This document shows, in pieces, positions 30,197 to 33,694 of a stretch of DNA of 33,694 nt; position 1 is the first letter of the stretch, and every line of letters starts with the position of its first letter. Under the pieces are notes generated by a model that was not told the DNA's origin, ran no database searches, and was given only the letters and a program-made list of their open reading frames with translations. The position numbers and the translations under genes were made by a program. Origin of the DNA: Thermoleophilia bacterium (GTDB lineage Bacteria > Actinomycetota > Thermoleophilia > Gaiellales > Gaiellaceae); NCBI GenBank assembly GCA_019683855.1, contig JADGHP010000006.1:1-33694 (forward strand), in the 5' to 3' direction.

Positions 30197-31180
30197 ATGA
30201 CGGACGTGCGGGACCTGATCATCGTCGGCGGCGGGCCGGCCGGCTACACGGCGGCCCTGTACGCGGCGCGGGCCAACCTGCGGCCCCTCGTGATCGAAGG
30301 CTTCAACTGGGGCGGCCAGCTGATGATCACGAGCGACGTCGAGAACTACCCCGGCTACCCGGACGGCGTACTGGGGCCCGAGATGATGGCCGACTTCCGG
30401 CGGCAGGCGGAGCGCTTCGGCGCCGAGTTCCTCACCGACGACGTGACGAAGGTCGACTTCTCCGAGCGCCCCTTCCGGCTCTGGGTCGAGAACGACGAGT
30501 ACCGCGCCCGCACCGTCATCGTCGCCACCGGCGCGAGCGCGCGCTGGCTCGGCCTCCCCGGCGAGCAGCGGTTGCAGGGACGCGGCGTCTCCGCGTGCGC
30601 GACGTGCGACGGCGCCTTCTTCCGCGACCGGGAGCTCGTCGTCGTCGGCGGCGGCGACTCGGCGATGGAGGAGGCGACCTTCCTCACCCGCTTCGCCACG
30701 AAGGTCACGATCGTCCACCGGCGCGACGAGTTCCGCGCCTCCTCGATCATGGTCGAGCGCGCGCGCGCCAACCCGAAGATCGAGTTCCTGACGAACACCG
30801 TGGTCGAGGAGATCCTCGGTGAGTCGTCGGTCGAAGCCGTCCGGTTGCGCGACACCGTCACCGGCGAGACGTGGGAGAAGCCGGTCGACGGCGTCTTCGT
30901 CGCGATCGGCCACGACCCGAACACGAAGCTGTTCGTCGACCAGCTCGACCACGACGACGCCGGCTACCTCATCACCAAGCCGGGATCGACGGAGACGAAC
31001 GTCCCGGGCGTGTTCGCCGCCGGCGACGTCCAGGATCGCGTCTACCGTCAGGCGATCACCGCCGCCGGCAGCGGCTGCATGGCCGCGCTCGACGCCGAGC
31101 GCTTCCTCGCAGCCGAGGAGGGCCACGAGGGGACCGCGTCGATCGCGCCGCGGGCCGAGGCGGAAACCGCGGAGGTCTAG
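30197..31180 (+). CDS. trxB: Thioredoxin-disulfide reductase (TrxB)
   Basis: 327 residues, low-molecular-weight bacterial type. FAD-binding [19 protein letters not shown] at the N-terminus, the redox pair CATC (Cys134, Cys137) in [19 protein letters not shown]-binding [16 protein letters not shown] and HRRDEFRAS, and the second FAD motif [31 protein letters not shown] glutamate/alanine-rich C-terminal tail of about 15 residues is extra. It passes electrons from NADPH to thioredoxin; no thioredoxin gene is adjacent. The ATG at 30197 has AGGAAGGAAGG just upstream. A SigR-like promoter suggests induction by thiol stress. Confidence 0.95.
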   Translation: MTDVRDLIIVGGGPAGYTAALYAARANLRPLVIEGFNWGGQLMITSDVENYPGYPDGVLGPEMMADFRRQAERFGAEFLTDDVTKVDFSERPFRLWVENDEYRARTVIVATGASARWLGLPGEQRLQGRGVSACATCDGAFFRDRELVVVGGGDSAMEEATFLTRFATKVTIVHRRDEFRASSIMVERARANPKIEFLTNTVVEEILGESSVEAVRLRDTVTGETWEKPVDGVFVAIGHDPNTKLFVDQLDHDDAGYLITKPGSTETNVPGVFAAGDVQDRVYRQAITAAGSGCMAALDAERFLAAEEGHEGTASIAPRAEAETAEV

Positions 31181-31207
31181 CCTTCCCCACGTCGAGCCCG
31201 CGCCCCG

Positions 31208-31378
31208 ATGGGCGCGAGCGCGACCTGGACCGACCTGCTCGACCCGACGCCCGACGAGCTGCGGGCGAGGGCGCCGCGGGACCTCTTCCTCGTCGCGGTC
31301 GCCGTCCCGGACGCGAGCCGCGTCTCTCCGCGCCTGCGCGCATGGGAGCGCCGCGTCGACGCGCCGCCGCGCGCCTAG
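31208..31378 (+). CDS. 56-residue ORF of unknown function
   Basis: Starts 27 bases after the trxB stop. The peptide begins MGASATWTDLLDPTPDELRA and ends with an Arg-rich stretch. Nearly every codon ends in G or C, as in its neighbours, and there are no repeats, so it is probably translated. The TWTDLLDPTPDELRA segment resembles the start of CorA-type magnesium transporters, where WxDLxxPTxxEL is common; it may be a leftover N-terminus or an independent small protein. No strong ribosome site is seen. Confidence 0.45.
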   Translation: MGASATWTDLLDPTPDELRARAPRDLFLVAVAVPDASRVSPRLRAWERRVDAPPRA

Positions 31379-31398
31379 CCGCTGGTTACCCTGACCGG

Positions 31399-31851
31399 GT
31401 GCCGTACTTCATCTGCCCGAACTGCAAGGAGCGCTCCGTCGACACCGACGGCAAGGAGGGCCTCTCCGAGGAGGCCGTCGCCTGCCACCGCTGCGGCTTC
31501 GGCTTCCTGTTCGAGCTGCTGGACGACTACTACCCCGCGCCGACGACCGGCTTCGTCACCTGCGACCGGGAGGGGCGGGTTCTCGCGGTCGGGCGCGGCG
31601 TGTTCGAGCTCTCCGGCTTCGCGGAGGAAGACGTGCTCGGCGCCGACCTCGTCACCGCCTTCGGCCTCTCCGGGTTCGCGGAGGAGCGAAACCCGGTCCG
31701 GCTCGCGCTCGACTGGGGCGTGCGCCGCCTGAACGAGCAGCTCCTGCTGCGTACGCGCGCCGGCCAGGTGAAGCCCGTCAAGGGCGACTTCTTCCCCGCC
31801 TACGACGACGACGGCGGCCTGCTCGTCGCGCTCACCCCCCTCCTCTCGTGA
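31399..31851 (+). CDS. Zinc-ribbon plus PAS-like domain protein
   Basis: 150 residues. The N-terminal ribbon has two Cys pairs, FICPNCKERS and ACHRCGFGFLFE. It continues directly into a PAS-like fold: DDYYPAPTTGFVTCDREGRV, then GRGVFELSGFAEEDVLGADL, and a final GDFFPAYDDDGGLLVALTPLL. There is no kinase or DNA-binding output domain, so it is a stand-alone sensor or adaptor. The GTG at 31399 is supported by TACCCT (31387-31392) six bases upstream, consistent with a leaderless message, and by the ribbon starting at residue 5. The ligand and partner are unknown. Confidence 0.75.
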   Translation: MPYFICPNCKERSVDTDGKEGLSEEAVACHRCGFGFLFELLDDYYPAPTTGFVTCDREGRVLAVGRGVFELSGFAEEDVLGADLVTAFGLSGFAEERNPVRLALDWGVRRLNEQLLLRTRAGQVKPVKGDFFPAYDDDGGLLVALTPLLS

Positions 31852-32191
31852 GCGTCGTCCACGCTGCGGAGGGCCGTCCGCTCGGACGCCGGGCGATGGA
31901 GCTCGCCCCGAACCGCCGCCAGGCTGACCACTCCTGCGATTCGACGAGGAGCTTGACATACGGACGATCGTCGCAATCGCAGTCGCCGGAGCGCTCGGCG
32001 CGCCCGCGCCGACGGCCTCGACGGGGCCGTCTCCCGCCGCATGGGCGGCGGCGTCCCCTGCGGAGCGGAGCGACCGCGTCGTGCCGCTGCGCGACGAGAC
32101 GGTCGCGGAGGGGATGCCGACGCTCGGAGCGCGCCGAGACCGTCTCCTCTCGGTCGAGCGCGGAGGAGCCGGCGACGGCCACAATGAGTGC
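31852..32191. other. 340-base gap without a convincing gene
   Basis: The frame of the next gene stays open from about 31930 and contains a hydrophobic RTIVAIAVAGALGAPAPTAS, but no good start or ribosome site leads into it and the family does not carry such an extension. A lone TTGACA at 31952-31957 lacks a matching -10 box. CACAAT at 32180-32185, six bases before the GTG of the next gene, is the best promoter trace. I see no RNA gene here. Confidence 0.4.
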
Positions 32192-32734
32192 GTGGAGTCG
32201 CTTCGGGGACAGCTCCTCATCGCTTCGCCTGCGCTGCTCGACCCGAACTTCCGGCGGACCGTGGTGCTCGTCACCGAGCACAACGAGCACGGCGCCGCGG
32301 GGCTCGTCCTGAACCGCCCCTCGCCGGCGGCGGTGGCGGAGGTCGTGCCCGTGCTCGAGCCGCTCGTGGAGGACGGCGAGCCGGTGTGGCTCGGAGGCCC
32401 CGTGCAGCCCGAGGCGGTGCTCGTCGTAGGCGAGTTCCTCGATCCCGACGACGCCGCCGTGCCGCTGTTCGACGGGCTCGGCTTCCCGTCGCTCGAGGAT
32501 CCCGAGGAGGTGCTGCCGGCCACCACCCGGCGTCGGGTGTTCGCCGGCTACGCCGGCTGGGCGGCCGGGCAGCTCGAGAACGAGATCGCCCGCGACGACT
32601 GGATCCTCGAGCCTGCGTGCAGCGACGACGTCTTCACCGAGACGCCCGAGGCGCTGTGGAGCGACGTGCTGCGGCGCAAGGGCGGCGTCTACGAGCTGGT
32701 CGCGCGGATGCCCGAGGATCCCTCGCTCAACTAA
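32192..32734 (+). CDS. UPF0301 (YqgE/AlgH) family protein
   Basis: 180 residues. Family segments are in order: LRGQLLIASPALLDPNFRRT at the N-terminus, LVTEHNEHGAAGLVLNRPSP, VWLGGPVQPEAVLVV, RVFAGYAGWAAGQLENEIARDDW and LWSDVLRRKGG. The family is widespread and of uncertain function. The GTG at 32192 matches the usual start of the family; a longer in-frame GTG at 32081 adds a low-complexity extension. The 3' end overlaps the convergent endonuclease III gene by 8 bases. Confidence 0.88.
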   Translation: MESLRGQLLIASPALLDPNFRRTVVLVTEHNEHGAAGLVLNRPSPAAVAEVVPVLEPLVEDGEPVWLGGPVQPEAVLVVGEFLDPDDAAVPLFDGLGFPSLEDPEEVLPATTRRRVFAGYAGWAAGQLENEIARDDWILEPACSDDVFTETPEALWSDVLRRKGGVYELVARMPEDPSLN

Positions 32735-33449
32735 GAGTGCGCTCCGCCGCCGCGAGCCCGGCCGGCGGCCGGACACGGCTCGACGGGCAGAGGTCGGCAA
32801 GGACGCACTCCTCGCAGCGCGGACGGCGAGCGTCGCAGACGCGGCGGCCATGCCAGATCAGAAGATGCGGGAACCGCGCCCAGTCGGCGCGCGGGACGAG
32901 CCGCATCAGGTCGCGCTCGATCTTCACGGGATCCTCCTGGCGGGTGAGCCCGAGCCGCTGCGAGAGCCGGCGGACGTGCGTGTCGACGACGATGCCCTGC
33001 GGGTGACCGAGCTCGGCGGCGACGACGTTGGCGGTCTTGCGCGCGACGCCGGGCAGCCGGACGAGCTCGGGGAGCGTGCGCGGCACCTCGCCGTCGTACT
33101 CCTCCAGCAGCATCCGCATCGTCCCGCGCAGCGAGCGCGCCTTCTGCCGGTAGAAGCCGGTGGCGAAGATGTCGCGCTCGAGCTCCTCCTGGGGCACGGC
33201 GAGGTAGTCCTCGGGGCGCCGGTACTTCTCGAACAGGGCGGCGGTGACGCGGTTGACGTTCGCGTCCGTCGTCTGCGCGGAGAGCATCACCGCGACGAGC
33301 AGCTCGAGCGGGGTGCGGAAGCGGAGCGCGATCGCCGCGTCCGCGTGCTCGACGGCGAGCCGCTCCACGATCTGCCGGATCCGCTCCCGCTTCGGCCCGA
33401 CGCGTCTCCGCGCCTCCTGGACGTAGCTTCGCGCCACGGCGGCAATCAT
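32727..33449 (-). CDS. nth: Endonuclease III (Nth)
   Basis: 240 residues. DNA glycosylase/AP lyase of base excision repair for oxidised pyrimidines. The helix-hairpin-helix is RLPGVARKTANVVAAELGHP with catalytic Lys138, the catalytic Asp is Asp156 in GIVVDTHVRRLSQRLGL, and the 4Fe-4S cluster ligands are Cys205, Cys212, Cys215 and Cys221 (Cx6Cx2Cx5C). ELLVAVMLSAQTTD is the usual N-terminal core motif. The ATG at 33449 gives a normal family length. It lies 19 bases after the stop of the nuclease gene upstream and is probably co-transcribed with it. Confidence 0.95.
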   Translation of the reverse strand: MIAAVARSYVQEARRRVGPKRERIRQIVERLAVEHADAAIALRFRTPLELLVAVMLSAQTTDANVNRVTAALFEKYRRPEDYLAVPQEELERDIFATGFYRQKARSLRGTMRMLLEEYDGEVPRTLPELVRLPGVARKTANVVAAELGHPQGIVVDTHVRRLSQRLGLTRQEDPVKIERDLMRLVPRADWARFPHLLIWHGRRVCDARRPRCEECVLADLCPSSRVRPPAGLAAAERTLS

Positions 33450-33468
33450 CACGGAACCGCCACGAGCG

Positions 33469-33694
33469 TCACGGGCCGACGGCGGCGAGCGAGGAGGAGG
33501 CGGCGGCGCGGTCGGCGCCGGCGCGCAGGCGCGGCCCGGCGCAGACGAGGTCGAGCGCCGGGCAGCCCGCACACGCGAGGTCGCTCGGCGTCGGACGGAA
33601 CTCCCCGGCCTGGATGCGGGCGATCGCCTCCGACAGCTCCGCCTCGAGCTCCGGCACCTGCGCTCGCGCGAACGCCGTCTCCACCACCGCGTCG
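33469..33694 (-). CDS. C-terminal end of a RecB/AddB-like PD-(D/E)XK nuclease, 5' part outside window
   Basis: Only the last 74 residues are present; the frame runs off the window edge. ELEAELSEAIARIQAGEFRP leads into TPSDLACAGCPALDLVCAGP, a Cys-rich ending in the style of actinobacterial RecB-family nuclease/helicase proteins, where such cysteines can ligate an iron-sulfur cluster next to the nuclease domain. The nuclease motifs themselves would lie upstream of the visible part, so the call rests on this tail and on the neighbouring repair gene nth. Confidence 0.6.
   Translation of the reverse strand, partial: DAVVETAFARAQVPELEAELSEAIARIQAGEFRPTPSDLACAGCPALDLVCAGPRLRAGADRAAASSSLAAVGP

Noticed and set aside
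31952-31957. TTGACA as a promoter -35 box upstream of the UPF0301 gene
   Set aside because: No acceptable -10 hexamer lies 16-19 bases downstream, and it is 235 bases from the gene.

Overview
This is a very GC-rich chromosomal window with strong GC bias at third codon positions, GTG starts almost as common as ATG, many 4-base stop/start overlaps and several apparently leaderless genes. The gene content (molybdate operon, eRF1-like protein, sulfocyanin-type copper protein, UPF0301 protein, DUF2905 protein, actinobacterial-style AddB/RecB nuclease tail) points to an Actinomycetota member, most likely a deep-branching class such as Thermoleophilia. The taxon is an inference; no rRNA is present.

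Layout. 1-5869 (+): tryptophan operon trpE(partial)-trpG-trpD-trpCF-trpB-trpA. Most junctions are 4-base overlaps. The exceptions are a 196-base repeat-filled gap before trpCF and a 33-base gap before trpA that holds a perfect palindrome. 5903-7640 (-): an OmpR-type two-component system. Its upstream region carries three direct repeats at 11-base spacing, two of them identical to the half-site of the E. coli Pho box. 7769-12860 (+): a haem-copper oxidase operon (cupredoxin, CoxB, CoxA, CoxC, CtaG-like factor, 42-residue membrane peptide), followed by a convergent sulfocyanin-like gene (12931-13401). 13627-14730 (+): HtrA-like protease. 14779-15137 (-): two small genes of uncertain function. 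15268-16689 (+): DHA2-family exporter. 16825-17238 (-): GFA-family protein. 17313-20288 (-): HTH-TOBE regulator followed by modA, modB and modC. 20308-20655: decayed VapBC toxin-antitoxin remnant. 20820-20893 (-): initiator tRNA with its own terminator. 20957-22221 (+): small coiled-coil membrane protein and Ppx/GppA phosphatase. 22206-23411 (-): unrecognised 401-residue protein. 23482-25206 (-): glutamate dehydrogenase and a CBS-pair protein. 25260-25534: palindromic tandem repeat and a broken transporter fragment. 25547-25955 (-): DUF2905 protein and tRNA-Leu. 26026-27439 (+): DsbB-like/DsbA-like thiol oxidation pair. 27468-27566 (+): candidate short RNA or attenuator. 27616-28866 (+): RmuC. 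28933-30075 (-): eRF1-like protein. 30197-32734 (+): TrxB, a 56-residue ORF, a zinc-ribbon/PAS-like protein and a UPF0301 protein. 32727-33694 (-): endonuclease III and the tail of a RecB-like nuclease.

The most interesting signals are four. (1) The TrpF part of the TrpCF fusion has lost the segment carrying the usual catalytic Asp and its phosphate-binding glycines, suggesting that another isomerase such as PriA does that step. (2) CoxA keeps every haem/copper ligand but lacks the canonical D-channel Asp and K-channel Lys. (3) GTC/GAC-type and GTAACA/TGTTAC palindromes recur in intergenic DNA, one pair lying where the N-terminal part of trpC is missing. (4) A promoter-like element drives a roughly 45-base hairpin with a U-tract whose 3' arm is duplicated, upstream of rmuC. 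I found no CRISPR array, complete insertion sequence or prophage.
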